Numbered from the stretch's first letter, positions 1 to 7,858 are shown. The stretch: 22,087 bases of DNA from DATGKK01 sp035294725 (GCA_035294725.1 DATGKK010000008.1:1-22087); one strand, 5' to 3'. Made by a program: numbers and translations. The notes: generated by a model not told the origin, from the letters alone.

Positions 1-810
1 CGGCACGACGCCGCCGGGCACCAGGTCCTCCGGATAGCGGACCAGCACGAGGCACAAGCCCTGCGGGGGCGCCGGCTGCGGCGCACCCGAGCGTGAGCCG
101 GACCTGAGGAGGGCGTGCACGTCGGCGGCGGTGATCCGGCCCTGGCCGACGGCCACGAGCGCTCCCACCACCGAACGCACCATCTGGTGGCAGAAGGCGT
201 TCGCCTCGATCTCGAGGACGAGGCGCCGGCCGCACTCCCCCAGCCGGAGCCGGGCGTCCACGACACGCCGGTTGAGCGCCCCCTCGTGCCCGGGCGGCCG
301 GCGGCAGAAGGCGGCGAAGTCGTGCTCGCCGAGGAACGCGTCGGCTGCGATCCGCATGGCGGCGAGCTCGAGCTCGCCGGGGACGTGCCAGGTCGAGAAG
401 CGCGCGAGCGGGTCCGGGGCCGGCGTGCGCAGGATCTCGTAGCGGTAGCGGCGGGCCGTCGCCGAGTGGCGGGCGTCGAAGCCCTTAGGAGCGAGGCCGG
501 CCCACCTCACCGAGATGGCCGGACCGCACTGGGCGGTAAGCGACCGGGCGAGGCGGGCGAGAGCCTGCGGCGGCGACGCCGGCTCGAGGGCGAGCCACCG
601 CTCGACCAGCGGCGCCGGCAGGTCGGCGTGGACCACCTGCCCCCGGGCGTGGACGCCGGCGTCGGTCCGCCCGGCGCAGGTGATCTCGATCTCGCAGCCG
701 GCCATCTTCCCGAGGGCCGCCGCGAGCACGCCGCCGACGGTGCGCACGGCCTGGTTGGGCTGGGGGGCGAAGCCGTGAAAGCCGGTCCCGTCGTAGGCGA
801 CGAGCGCCAT
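1..810 (-). CDS. truA: tRNA pseudouridine(38-40) synthase TruA, 3' end at window edge
   Basis: Converts U38-U40 of the tRNA anticodon arm to pseudouridine. Reading leftward, 270 codons are open to the window edge with no stop; the family is usually about 245-280 residues, so the stop should lie just outside. Recognised by the N-terminal AYDGTGFHGF stretch and by GRTDAGVHARGQVVHAD, which holds the catalytic Asp (residue 50 from this start); a later FCRRPPGHEG and NAFCHQMVRSVVG also fit the family. The start is uncertain: the ATG at 810 lies just behind a strong hairpin and has no clear ribosome-binding site, while an in-frame GTG at 876, four bases after the rplQ stop, would add 22 residues and allow coupling. 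Last gene of the alpha cluster, after rplQ, as is common in actinobacteria. Confidence 0.95.
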   Translation of the reverse strand, partial: MALVAYDGTGFHGFAPQPNQAVRTVGGVLAAALGKMAGCEIEITCAGRTDAGVHARGQVVHADLPAPLVERWLALEPASPPQALARLARSLTAQCGPAISVRWAGLAPKGFDARHSATARRYRYEILRTPAPDPLARFSTWHVPGELELAAMRIAADAFLGEHDFAAFCRRPPGHEGALNRRVVDARLRLGECGRRLVLEIEANAFCHQMVRSVVGALVAVGQGRITAADVHALLRSGSRSGAPQPAPPQGLCLVLVRYPEDLVPGGVVP

Positions 811-817
811 GACGCGA

Positions 818-844
818 CGGAGCGGCCCCCGCGGGGCCGCTCCG
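818..844 (-). other. Strong GC hairpin between rplQ and truA
   Basis: Twelve-base arms (818-829 and 833-844) are perfect inverted repeats around a three-base loop. There is no T-tract on either strand, so it is not a classical intrinsic terminator. On the minus strand it sits 7 bases upstream of the ATG candidate for truA, where it could stabilise the 3' end of rplQ mRNA or reduce truA translation. If truA starts at the GTG at 876, the hairpin is inside the coding region. Confidence 0.6.
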
Positions 845-880
845 GTCTCGTCCGGTTCGAAGAGTCGGCCGCTCACACGG

Positions 881-1240
881 TCAGACGAACTCGACCTTGG
901 CCATGGGCGCACCGTCGCCCTGGCGAGGCCCGAGCTTCAAGATGCGCAGGTAGCCGCCGGGACGGTCGGCGTAGGCGGGCCCGATCTCCTCGAAGAGCTT
1001 GTGGGCCATCTCCTTGTCCCGGATGAAGGCGACCACCTGGCGCTGGTTGTGGACGCCGCCCTTCACTGCCTTCGTGACGAGCTTCTCGGCGACGGGCCGC
1101 AGCGCCTTGGCCTTCGCCTCGGTCGTCTCGATCGGCCGCGGGTAGGCCGCCACGAGAGAGGCGAAGAGGTTCCCCATCATCGCCTTTTGGTGGGCGGCGT
1201 CCCCGCCGAAGCGCCGCGCCTTGCGAGGGGCGGCCGGCAT
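881..1240 (-). CDS. rplQ: 50S ribosomal protein L17
   Basis: 119-residue large-subunit protein that binds 23S rRNA near the exit-tunnel side. The N-terminus (RKARRFGGDAAHQKAMMGNL) and the ETTEAKAKALRPVAEKLVTK stretch are typical, and the length fits the family. The ATG overlaps the rpoA stop by one base (TGATG), which fixes the start and implies translational coupling. A normal member of the alpha cluster; truA follows. Confidence 0.98.
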   Translation of the reverse strand: MPAAPRKARRFGGDAAHQKAMMGNLFASLVAAYPRPIETTEAKAKALRPVAEKLVTKAVKGGVHNQRQVVAFIRDKEMAHKLFEEIGPAYADRPGGYLRILKLGPRQGDGAPMAKVEFV

Positions 1241-2187
1241 CAGAAGCCTCCGGGGCTCTCGCGCAGAGCAAGACCCCGCTCGTCAAGCCGCACGAGCACC
1301 TCGTCGAGCGACTTCTGGCCGAAGTTCGTGATGGCGAGCAGCTCGTCGGGCGTGCGCTGGATCAGCTCGCCGACGGTGTTGATCTGGGCCCGCTTGAGGC
1401 AGTTGCGGGGCCGCTCGGAGAGGTCGAGGTCCTCGATCGGAAGGTCGAGGTCGGGTGAGCCGCTCGTCGTGCTGCCCGCCTCGCCGAGCTCGAGACCGTG
1501 GCCCTCCTCGGCGAGCTCGGCCACGAGCGAGAGCAGGCCGCGAAGGGTCTGGCCGGCGGACGCGAGCGCCTCGCGGGGCGTGATCGAGCCGTCGGTCTCG
1601 ATGTCGAGGACGAGGCGTTCATAGTCCGTCGAGACCTCCACCCGGGTGGGCTCCACCTCGAAGGCGACCCGCCGCACCGGCGAGTAGATGGCGTCGACGG
1701 GGATGACCCCGATCGTCGAGGAGGCTTGCTTGCGCTCGGCGGCGGCGTACCCCTTGCCCCGCTCGACGGTCACGTCGAGGGCGAGGCGGCCCTTCGCGTT
1801 GACCGTGGCGAGATGGAGCTGCGGGTTGAGGATCTCGACGTCGGAGGTGGCCTGGATGTCGGCGCCGGTCACCTCCGCCGGGCCCTTCACGTCGATGCGC
1901 ATCGTGACGGGCTCGTCGGAGTGGCAGCGCAGCACGAGGTCCTTCAGGTTCAAGATGATGTCGCTCACGTCCTCCTTCACGCCCGGGATGTAGGTGAACT
2001 CGTGGAGCGCCTCGTCGAAGCGGACCTGGGTGACGGCTGCGCCGGGGATCGACGAGAGCAGCGTGCGCCGGAGGGAGGCGCCGAGCGTGTGGCCGAAGCC
2101 GGGGTCGAGCGGGCCGATGGCGAACCGCTGCTGGTGCTGGTCGGCCTCGTCGAGGGCCTCGACGGTCGGCCGCTGGATGATGAGCAT
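1240..2187 (-). CDS. rpoA: DNA-directed RNA polymerase subunit alpha
   Basis: 315-residue alpha subunit; the dimer nucleates assembly of beta and beta'. The N-terminal assembly domain shows the conserved LRRTLLSSIPGAAVT and HEFTYIPGVKEDVSDI segments. A Ser/Asp-rich linker (about residues 230-250) leads to the C-terminal helix-hairpin-helix domain (LKRAQINTVGELIQRTPDEL), which contacts UP elements and activators. The ATG at 2187 gives the actinobacterial start MLIIQRPT; the frame stays open upstream through rpsD, but that part is a shadow. AAGGAG lies about 12 bases before the ATG, slightly far. There is a 35-base gap after rpsD. Confidence 0.98.
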   Translation of the reverse strand: MLIIQRPTVEALDEADQHQQRFAIGPLDPGFGHTLGASLRRTLLSSIPGAAVTQVRFDEALHEFTYIPGVKEDVSDIILNLKDLVLRCHSDEPVTMRIDVKGPAEVTGADIQATSDVEILNPQLHLATVNAKGRLALDVTVERGKGYAAAERKQASSTIGVIPVDAIYSPVRRVAFEVEPTRVEVSTDYERLVLDIETDGSITPREALASAGQTLRGLLSLVAELAEEGHGLELGEAGSTTSGSPDLDLPIEDLDLSERPRNCLKRAQINTVGELIQRTPDELLAITNFGQKSLDEVLVRLDERGLALRESPGGF

Positions 2188-2222
2188 GTCGGTGCTGGGC
2201 TCCTTGTGAGCGTTCGGTACGG

Positions 2223-2849
2223 CTACTTCGAGTACAGCTCGACCACGAGCTGCTCTCGGACCTGGGTGTCGATCTGCTCGCGGACCGGGACGGCGAGCAC
2301 CCGCACGCCGTGGCCGCCGTCGAGCGTCTCGAGCCAGGCGGGCGGCCTTCGGTCGAGGATGTCCTGGTTGTGCCGGATGACGATGAACTCCTTCGCCTTC
2401 TCGGAGAGCTCGATCACGTCGCCGCGGCGGACGCGGTAGCTCGGGATCGTGACCCGCTTGCCGTTCACCCTCACGTGGCCGTGGCGGACGAACTGGCGGG
2501 CCTGGTTCCGGCTCGAGCCCCAGCCGGCCCGGAAGGCGATGTTGTCGAGGCGCAGCTCGAGCATCCTGAGCAGGTTCTCGCCCGTGATCCCCTGCTGGCG
2601 GTTCGCCTCGTCGTAGAGGTTGACGAACTGCCGCTCGAGCAGGCCGTAGATGCGGCGGGTCTTCTGCTTCTCGCGCAGCTGCGTGTTGTACTCCGAGCCC
2701 TGGCGGAGCCGGTCGCGACCGTGCTCGCCGGGGGCCGTGGGCCGCCGCTCGATCGGGCAGCGCGCCGTGTCGCACTTCGCGCCCTTTAGGTAGAGCTTCG
2801 TCTTCTCCCGCCGGCAGAGGCGGCACACCGGGCCGGTGTATCGGGCCAT
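2223..2849 (-). CDS. rpsD: 30S ribosomal protein S4 (zinc-binding form)
   Basis: 208-residue primary 16S rRNA-binding protein that nucleates 30S assembly. The N-terminus carries four cysteines at 9, 12, 26 and 31 (C-X2-C-X13-C-X4-C), the spacing of the zinc-binding S4 form known from Thermus. The S4 RNA-binding domain follows (RLDNIAFRAGWGSSRNQARQ, VRVNGKRVTIPSYRVRRGD). The ATG at 2849 gives the usual MARYTGPVCR start; the longer open frame upstream overlaps rpsK and is not credible. It lies between rpsK (25-base gap) and rpoA. In several bacteria S4 represses its own alpha operon; nothing here shows that directly. Confidence 0.98.
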   Translation of the reverse strand: MARYTGPVCRLCRREKTKLYLKGAKCDTARCPIERRPTAPGEHGRDRLRQGSEYNTQLREKQKTRRIYGLLERQFVNLYDEANRQQGITGENLLRMLELRLDNIAFRAGWGSSRNQARQFVRHGHVRVNGKRVTIPSYRVRRGDVIELSEKAKEFIVIRHNQDILDRRPPAWLETLDGGHGVRVLAVPVREQIDTQVREQLVVELYSK

Positions 2850-2874
2850 GTCGTCAATCTCCTCGGTGCGCGTC

Positions 2875-3276
2875 TCAGACCCGGCGCCGCTTCTTCGGGC
2901 GGCAGCCGTTGTGGGGGATGGGGGTGACGTCCTTGATCCCGGCGACCTCGATGCCGGCGGTCGTAAGCGACCGGATCGCCGTCTCGCGGCCCGAGCCCGG
3001 GCCCCGCACGAGCACGTCCACCCTCCGGACCCCGTGCTCCATGGCACGGCGGGCGCACTGCTCGGCGGCCATCTGCGCCGCGAACGGCGTCGACTTGCGG
3101 GAGCCCTTGAACCCGACGTTGCCGGCGGACGCCCAGGCGAGGACGTTGCCCTCCTGGTCGGTGATCGAGACGATCGTGTTGTTGAACGAGCTCTTGATGT
3201 GCGCCACGCCGTAGGCGACGTTCTTGCGCTCCCGGCGCCTCGGCCGGCGCCCTCCGGGCTTGGTCGTCTTCGCCAT
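2875..3276 (-). CDS. rpsK: 30S ribosomal protein S11
   Basis: 133-residue protein of the 30S platform that shapes the mRNA exit site. AHIKSSFNNTIVSITDQEGN, FKGSRKSTPFAAQMAAE and GIKDVTPIPHNGCRPKKRRR are hallmark S11 segments, and the basic N-terminal extension (GGRRPRRRERK) is usual. It follows rpsM after 31 bases and precedes rpsD. Length and ends are normal. Confidence 0.98.
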   Translation of the reverse strand: MAKTTKPGGRRPRRRERKNVAYGVAHIKSSFNNTIVSITDQEGNVLAWASAGNVGFKGSRKSTPFAAQMAAEQCARRAMEHGVRRVDVLVRGPGSGRETAIRSLTTAGIEVAGIKDVTPIPHNGCRPKKRRRV

Positions 3277-3307
3277 CAGCGGTCGCTGCTCCTCGTCGTG
3301 TTGCCCA

Positions 3308-3688
3308 TCAGTGCTTGCGAACCTTCTTCTTGCCGGCCACGGTCTTCTTCGGGCCCTTGCGAGTGCGGGCGTTCGTGTGGGTCCGCTGCCCGTGCACGGG
3401 GAGCGAGCGCCGGTGGCGCAGGCCCTGGTAGCACCCGATCTCCATCTTGCGCTTGATGTCCTGGGCGACGTCGCGGCGCAGGTCGCCCTCGACCTTCAAG
3501 TTGGCGTCGATGTAGCTGCGGAGCTTTGCGACCTCCTCGTCGGTGAGGTCGCGCACCCGCGTCGAGCGGTCGATCGCGGTCGCCTCGCAGATCTCCTGCG
3601 CCTTCGTGCGGCCAATGCCGTAGATGTAGGTGAGCGAGACCTCGAGCCGCTTCTCGCGGGGGATGTCGACGCCGGAGATGCGGGCCAT
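3308..3688 (-). CDS. rpsM: 30S ribosomal protein S13
   Basis: 126-residue head protein that contacts the P-site tRNA and forms an intersubunit bridge. MARISGVDIPREKR, LTYIYGIGRTKAQEI and the basic C-terminal tail (GQRTHTNARTRKGPKK) are diagnostic. The ATG comes one base after the rpmJ stop (TGAGATG), consistent with coupling. First protein of the S13-S11-S4-alpha block. Confidence 0.98.
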   Translation of the reverse strand: MARISGVDIPREKRLEVSLTYIYGIGRTKAQEICEATAIDRSTRVRDLTDEEVAKLRSYIDANLKVEGDLRRDVAQDIKRKMEIGCYQGLRHRRSLPVHGQRTHTNARTRKGPKKTVAGKKKVRKH

Positions 3689-3689
3689 C

Positions 3690-3803
3690 TCAGCCCTGCC
3701 TCTGCTTGTGGCGCGGGTTCTCGCAGATGACCATGACGCGGCCGTGCCGCCTGATCACCTTGCACTTCTCGCACATCGTCTTCACGCTCGGTCGAACCTT
3801 CAC
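3690..3803 (-). CDS. rpmJ: 50S ribosomal protein L36 (zinc-binding form), GTG start
   Basis: A 37-residue gene. The protein starts MKVRPSVKTMCEKCK and ends ICENPRHKQRQG. Cys11, Cys14, Cys27 and His32 make the zinc-ribbon ligand set of the C+ form of L36. The start is GTG at 3803, preceded by AAGGGA at a spacing of seven bases; no ATG gives the conserved N-terminus. It stops one base before rpsM and lies 79 bases after infA. Confidence 0.96.
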   Translation of the reverse strand: MKVRPSVKTMCEKCKVIRRHGRVMVICENPRHKQRQG

Positions 3804-3882
3804 GCTCGTGTCCCTTGTCCCAATGCCGGCACGGCAGCACAGCCGGCCGGCCCACCCGGCCCGCTTTCCACGTCCGGGGCTG

Positions 3883-4107
3883 TCACTTGTAGCGGTACGT
3901 GATCCGCCCCCGGCTCAAGTCGTAGGGCGTGATCTCCACCTGAACTCGGTCGCCGGGGAGGATCCGGATGCGGTGCATCCGCATCTTGCCGGAGCTGTGC
4001 GCCAGCACCTTGTGGCCGTTCTCGAGCTCCACGCGGAACATGGCGTTCGGCAGCGGTTCGACGACCGTGCCCTCCAGCACGATCGCATCCTCCTTGGGCT
4101 TGGGCAG
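3883..4107 (-). CDS. infA: Translation initiation factor IF-1, apparent CTG start
   Basis: 74-residue OB-fold factor that binds the 30S A site and supports initiation with IF-2 and IF-3. The core VVEPLPNAMFRVELENGHKV and the end YDLSRGRITYRYK are near-universal. The family N-terminus (about seven residues before LEGTV) is only reproduced by starting at CTG (4105-4107), giving (M)PKPKEDAIV. GAGGAGG ends five bases upstream of this CTG, an excellent Shine-Dalgarno position. There is no in-frame ATG, GTG or TTG near it; the next are far upstream (ATG at 4215, GTG in between) and would add an unrelated Arg/Pro-rich leader with the Shine-Dalgarno inside it. A sequencing error in the start codon cannot be excluded. 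Confidence 0.95.
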   Translation of the reverse strand: MPKPKEDAIVLEGTVVEPLPNAMFRVELENGHKVLAHSSGKMRMHRIRILPGDRVQVEITPYDLSRGRITYRYK

Positions 4108-4327
4108 GTGATCCTCCTCAGATCTTCGGGCTGTCGCGAGGTCGCGGCCTGCCCTCGGCCCTGCGAAGGGGAGGAGCCGGCCGGCTCGCACCAGAGGCGT
4201 GCCGTGAGGGGCCACGACTGGCGCGAGACAGCATAGCCGCTGGCAGCGGGCGAGGCCGCGGGCATGATCAGGGGCGGCGGCTCGAGCCGGTGGCGCCCCG
4301 ACCGGGACTCTCCCGGGCGGCGCTCAC
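4108..4327 (-). promoter_or_regulatory. map-infA intergenic region, possible weak promoter for infA
   Basis: This 220-base gap is the longest between genes on the left side apart from the rpsJ-rplC island. On the minus strand a TATGCT hexamer (4230-4235) could serve as a -10 box about 120 bases before infA, but no convincing -35 is seen at 16-18 bases. Nearer map, 4302-4316 forms a 6-bp hairpin with a 3-base loop and no T-tract. A separate start for infA-rpmJ-rpsM is plausible but poorly supported. Confidence 0.25.
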
Positions 4328-5074
4328 TCAGACGTCGGCGAGGGTGAAGACCTCGGGACCGTCGTCGGTGACCGCGATCGTGTGCTCGAAATGCGCCGAG
4401 AGCGAGCCGTCGGCCGTGACGACGCTCCAGCCGTCGGCGAGCTCCACGGTCTCGGGCCCCCCGACGTTCACCATCGGCTCGACGGCGAAGACGTTGCCCA
4501 CCTTGAGCCGGGGGCCCGGCGTGCCGGGCCAGTAGTTGGGCACGCTCGGCGACTCGTGCATGGCGGTGCCGATGCCGTGGCCGACGTAGTTGCGCACGAC
4601 CGAGTAGCCGGCCGCCTCGGCGACCTGCTGCACCGCCCGCCCCACCTCGTGGAGGCGGTTGCCGTCGTAGAGCTGCTCGATCCCGGCGAACAGGCTCCGG
4701 CGGGTCACCTCCATGAGGCGCGCCGCCTCGGGCGTGACCTCGCCGACGGGGGCGGTGTAGGCGGCGTCCCCGTGGTAGCCCTCGACGATGGCGCCGCAGT
4801 CGACCGAGACGATGTCGCCCTCCTCGAGGACGTAGGAGCCGGGGATGCCGTGGACGATCATGTCGTTCGGCGAGGTGCAGATCGTGGCCGGGAAGCCGTG
4901 GTAGTTGAGGAAGTTCGAGCGGGCGTGCCGGCGCTCGAGCACCTCGCGGGAGATCCGGTCGAGATCGAGGGTCGTGATCCCGGGCTTGATGGCGGCGCGG
5001 GTCGCCTCGAGGATCTCGGCGACGACCCTGCCCGCCCTCCGCATCTTGTCGAGCTCGGCCGGGGTCCGCCTCAT
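4328..5074 (-). CDS. map: Methionine aminopeptidase, type I
   Basis: 248-residue cytosolic metalloprotease that removes the initiator Met from nascent proteins. The dimetal ligands are all present: Asp92 (SVDCGAIVEGYHGD), Asp103, His166 (YVGHGIGTAMHE), Glu199 (FAVEPMV) and Glu230 (HFEHTIAVT). The substrate-binding His is His75 (NDMIVHGIPG). There is no N-terminal zinc-finger or SH3-like extension, so this is the short bacterial form. The ATG at 5074 overlaps the adk stop (ATGA), which fixes the start over the longer open frame and indicates coupling. Confidence 0.97.
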   Translation of the reverse strand: MRRTPAELDKMRRAGRVVAEILEATRAAIKPGITTLDLDRISREVLERRHARSNFLNYHGFPATICTSPNDMIVHGIPGSYVLEEGDIVSVDCGAIVEGYHGDAAYTAPVGEVTPEAARLMEVTRRSLFAGIEQLYDGNRLHEVGRAVQQVAEAAGYSVVRNYVGHGIGTAMHESPSVPNYWPGTPGPRLKVGNVFAVEPMVNVGGPETVELADGWSVVTADGSLSAHFEHTIAVTDDGPEVFTLADV

Positions 5075-5775
5075 GGCGCGCCCTCCCCCTCGGCAAGCGG
5101 CGGGCCGAAGCCGCCGTCGAGGCGGCGGCGGTCGACCTCGGCGACGATGCGGTGGAAGACCTCGTCCGGCCCTCCGACGCCGGAGACCTGGACGAGCCGC
5201 TCCTGGCCGTCGTAGAAGGCGATGAGGGGCTCGGTCTCCTTCTCGTAGAGGGCGAGCCGGCGCCGGATCGCGTCCTCGGTGTCGTCGGGTCGCTGCACCA
5301 CCTCGCCGCCGCACAGGTCGCAGGTCCAGTCGACCGCCGGAGGAAGCGAGACCGAGTAGATCGTGCCGCAGTCCTCGCACACCCGCCGGCTCGCGAGCCG
5401 GGCGAGCACGAGGTCGGTCGGCACCTCGAGGTCGATGGCGAGGTCGAGGCTCGCCGGCGCGAGCAGCTCCTCGAGGCCCCGGGCCTGGGCGACCGTGCGG
5501 GGAAAGCCGTCGAGGACAAAGCCCCTCGTCCTCGTGTCGTCCTGGTCGAGGCGCTCCGCCACCATCTCGAGCACGATGTCGTCGGGGATGAGCTCCCCCG
5601 CATCCATGTGGCGCTTCGCCTCGAGGCCGAGCTTCGTCTTGGCTTTCACCGCCGCTCTCAGCATGTCACCGGTCGAGATGTGCGGGATCACGTAGTGGTG
5701 TGAGAGCCGCACGCACTGGGTTCCCTTTCCCGCCCCTTGCTTGCCGAGGACGACGAGCCGCCCGCCAGGTACCAC
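5071..5775 (-). CDS. adk: Adenylate kinase (zinc LID type), GTG start
   Basis: 234 residues; interconverts ATP + AMP and 2 ADP. The P-loop GKQGAGKGTQ is at residues 11-20, the NMP-binding STGDMLR at 34-40 and GFPRT at 90-94. The long LID carries four cysteines (133, 136, 152, 155), as in the zinc-stabilised enzymes of Gram-positives. RPDDTEDAIRRRL closes the LID. The C-terminus is about 15 residues longer than in many homologues and Gly/Pro-rich. The GTG start directly follows the secY TAA with no gap, and no later start would keep the first strand, so initiation is probably by coupling; no good Shine-Dalgarno is visible. Confidence 0.97.
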   Translation of the reverse strand: MVPGGRLVVLGKQGAGKGTQCVRLSHHYVIPHISTGDMLRAAVKAKTKLGLEAKRHMDAGELIPDDIVLEMVAERLDQDDTRTRGFVLDGFPRTVAQARGLEELLAPASLDLAIDLEVPTDLVLARLASRRVCEDCGTIYSVSLPPAVDWTCDLCGGEVVQRPDDTEDAIRRRLALYEKETEPLIAFYDGQERLVQVSGVGGPDEVFHRIVAEVDRRRLDGGFGPPLAEGEGAP

Positions 5776-7071
5776 TTACTGGAGGAAGCCCTGGTAGTTG
5801 CGCATCATCAGCTGGCTGTCGATCTGCTTCATCGTCTCGAGGGCGACGCCCACCGCGATGAGCAGCGTCGTGCCGAAGAACGGGATGTTGTTGACGTGCC
5901 AGCTCCGAAGGAGGACCGACGGGATGAGCGCGACGGCGGCGAGGAAGAGGCTGCCCGGCAGGGTGAGACGGTTGAGGACGAACGAGAAGTAGCGCTGGGT
6001 CGGCTGGCCGGGCCGGAAGCCCGGGATGTAGCCCCCCTGCTTTCGGATCTGGTCGGCCTGCTGGTAGGGGTCGAACTGGACGTGGACGTAGAAGAACGTG
6101 AAGACGACGATGAGCACCCCGTACAAGATGAGGTAGACGCCGTCGATCGGGTTCAGCAGGTTGTCCTGCACCCAGTTGCGGTAGGCGGTCGACGGCACCA
6201 CGTTCGAGAGCAGCACCGGGATGTACAGCAGCGAGTTGGCGAAGATGATCGGGATGACGCCGGCCGAGTTCACCTTGAGAGGGATGAAGGTGCTCGACCC
6301 CCCCGTCATGCGGCGCCCCTGGACCCGCTTCGCGAAGGTCACCGGGATCCGCCGCTGGCCCTGCTCCATGAAGACGATGGCCGTGAGCAGCCCGAGGCAG
6401 ACGACGAGGACGATGGCGACGCCGAACCAGCCTCGGTCGTTCTTGATGAACTCGCCGTAGATCGGGATGGCGGAGATCACGTTCGAGAAGATGAGCAGCG
6501 ACATCCCGTTGCCGATGCCGCGCTGGGTGATGTTCTCGCCGAGCCACATCACAAAGGCGGTGCCGGCGGTGAGGACGAGGATCATGAACACGACCCGGCC
6601 CGGCGTGAAGTCAGGGATCAGGTCGGCCTCCGAGGCGGGCAGGGTCGGGAAGAGCCGCCCCGAGTGGTAGAGGAAGACGATGCCGGAGGACTGCATGAGG
6701 GCGAGGCCGACCGTGAGGTAGCGGGTCGTCTGGGTCAGCTTGCGCTGGCCGACCGCCCCCTGGTCCCGCCACTGGGCGAACTTCGGGATCACCCCGGCGA
6801 GCAGCTGGACGATGATCGAGGCCGTGATGTACGGCATGATCCCGAGGCCGAGCACGGCCGCGCGAGAGAGCCCCGTGCCGGCGAACAGGCTCAGGTAGCC
6901 GATGACGCCGTTGCTCCGGTCCTGGTTCGTGATCGCGGCGATCTTGTGGAACGCGACGCCCGGGATCGGGACGTTCGTCCCGACCTGGTAGATCGCGATC
7001 ATGAGGAGGGTGAACAGGATCTTGTTCCGGAGATCCCTCACTCGGAACATGTTGCGGAACGTGGCGAGCAT
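5776..7071 (-). CDS. secY: Preprotein translocase subunit SecY
   Basis: 431-residue integral membrane channel of the Sec translocon, working with SecE/SecG and SecA. About ten hydrophobic segments are visible, starting near residue 17. The cytoplasmic loop QRRIPVTFAKRVQGRRMTGG holds the conserved basic residues that contact SecA and the ribosome; NSAGVIPIIFANSLL and the late loop GGYIPGFRPGQPTQRY are also diagnostic. The start at 7071 has an AGGAGAGAG sequence directly before it. It follows rplO after 67 bases and is joined to adk without a gap, the usual spc-operon arrangement. Confidence 0.98.
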   Translation of the reverse strand: MLATFRNMFRVRDLRNKILFTLLMIAIYQVGTNVPIPGVAFHKIAAITNQDRSNGVIGYLSLFAGTGLSRAAVLGLGIMPYITASIIVQLLAGVIPKFAQWRDQGAVGQRKLTQTTRYLTVGLALMQSSGIVFLYHSGRLFPTLPASEADLIPDFTPGRVVFMILVLTAGTAFVMWLGENITQRGIGNGMSLLIFSNVISAIPIYGEFIKNDRGWFGVAIVLVVCLGLLTAIVFMEQGQRRIPVTFAKRVQGRRMTGGSSTFIPLKVNSAGVIPIIFANSLLYIPVLLSNVVPSTAYRNWVQDNLLNPIDGVYLILYGVLIVVFTFFYVHVQFDPYQQADQIRKQGGYIPGFRPGQPTQRYFSFVLNRLTLPGSLFLAAVALIPSVLLRSWHVNNIPFFGTTLLIAVGVALETMKQIDSQLMMRNYQGFLQ

Positions 7072-7138
7072 CTCTCTCCTCGTCCGTGCCTTGCCTGCCT
7101 CTCAGGGCAGCCAGAGCCGGCGGCGGGTGTTCGGAACC

Positions 7139-7627
7139 TTAGCGGTTGGCGAGGGCGTTGCCCTGAGAAGGCGGCCTCCGGTCGCCGAAGGGCTTCGGCA
7201 CGACCGTCACGGTGCCGCCCGCCGCCTCGATGGCCGAGACCGCTGAGCGAGAGAAGGCGTGGGCGGCGACGTTGACCTTGCGCGTCAGCTCACCGTCGCC
7301 GAGGACCTTCACGAGACCCTTGTGGTGGACGATGCCGGCCGCCTTCAGGCTCTCGGGCGTGATCTCGGTCTCCTCGAGGGACTCGAGGACGCCGAGGTTG
7401 ACGACGTTGTACTCGATCCGGAAGGGGTTCGCGAAGCCCCGCAGCTTCGGGATGCGCTGCGTGAGGGGCAGCTGGCCACCCTCGAAGCCGGGCTTCACCT
7501 GGCCGCGCGCCTTCTGCCCCTTCGTGCCCCGCCCTGCCGTCTTGCCCCCCTTGCCGGCGATGCCGCGCGCCACGCGGCGGCGGGACCGGTGGGCGCCGGG
7601 GGCCGGCGCGAGCTCGTGGACCTTCAT
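7139..7627 (-). CDS. rplO: 50S ribosomal protein L15
   Basis: 162-residue late-assembly 50S protein. The Gly/Lys/Arg-rich N-terminal arm (GKGGKTAGRGTKGQKARG) that threads into 23S rRNA is clear, followed by FEGGQLPLTQRIPKLRGF. The globular C-terminal domain includes VKVLGDGELTRKVNVAAHAF, and a short tail (GDRRPPSQGNALANR) follows the family core. The ATG overlaps the rpmD stop (ATGA), so the two are coupled. Confidence 0.98.
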   Translation of the reverse strand: MKVHELAPAPGAHRSRRRVARGIAGKGGKTAGRGTKGQKARGQVKPGFEGGQLPLTQRIPKLRGFANPFRIEYNVVNLGVLESLEETEITPESLKAAGIVHHKGLVKVLGDGELTRKVNVAAHAFSRSAVSAIEAAGGTVTVVPKPFGDRRPPSQGNALANR

Positions 7628-7857
7628 CGCGTGCTTCCTTCCTCGTGCTCGGACGGGCGGTCCACCCTGACGAGGTGGGGGACCCGGGCGATCATGCCGT
7701 GGATCTCGGGCCGGTCCGGGAGCACGTTCGAGGCGCCGATGCGGCCGAGGCCGAGGGCCCGCAGCGTCCCGCGGTGCTTCGGCTTCGACCCGATGGCGGA
7801 TCTCACCTGGGTGACGACGATCATCGCGCCCTGCCCGGGCGTGCCCGTGCCGGCCAA
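7624..7857 (-). CDS. rpmD: 50S ribosomal protein L30, probable TTG start
   Basis: Small 50S protein with the pattern VTQVRSAIGSKPKHRGTLRA followed by LGLGRIGASNVLPDRPEIHG and VPHLVRV. Two starts are possible: TTG at 7857 (77 aa), one base after the rpsE stop and about seven bases after GGAGGTG, or ATG at 7824 (66 aa), closer to the classic L30 length but with a poorer ribosome-binding site. I chose TTG because of the Shine-Dalgarno and tight coupling. Some actinobacterial homologues also have a short leader before VTQV. Confidence 0.93.
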   Translation of the reverse strand: MAGTGTPGQGAMIVVTQVRSAIGSKPKHRGTLRALGLGRIGASNVLPDRPEIHGMIARVPHLVRVDRPSEHEEGSTR

Positions 7858-7858
7858 C

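Noticed and set aside
115..1026. Plus-strand frames over the left end
   Set aside because: They are antisense to truA and rplQ; the minus-strand translation shows unmistakable TruA motifs, while the plus-strand product is Arg/Gly-rich with none.
1240..2826. 528-residue version of the alpha subunit
   Set aside because: The first 213 residues are an out-of-frame reading of rpsD; the conserved alpha N-terminus starts at 2187.
3883..4215. ATG start for infA giving 110 residues
   Set aside because: The added 36 residues have no IF-1 similarity and contain the Shine-Dalgarno sequence of the CTG start.
5737..7275. 512-residue plus-strand open frame
   Set aside because: It is the antisense shadow of secY; it is full of Asp/Glu/Arg/His and has no family features. 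Long antisense frames are expected at this GC content.
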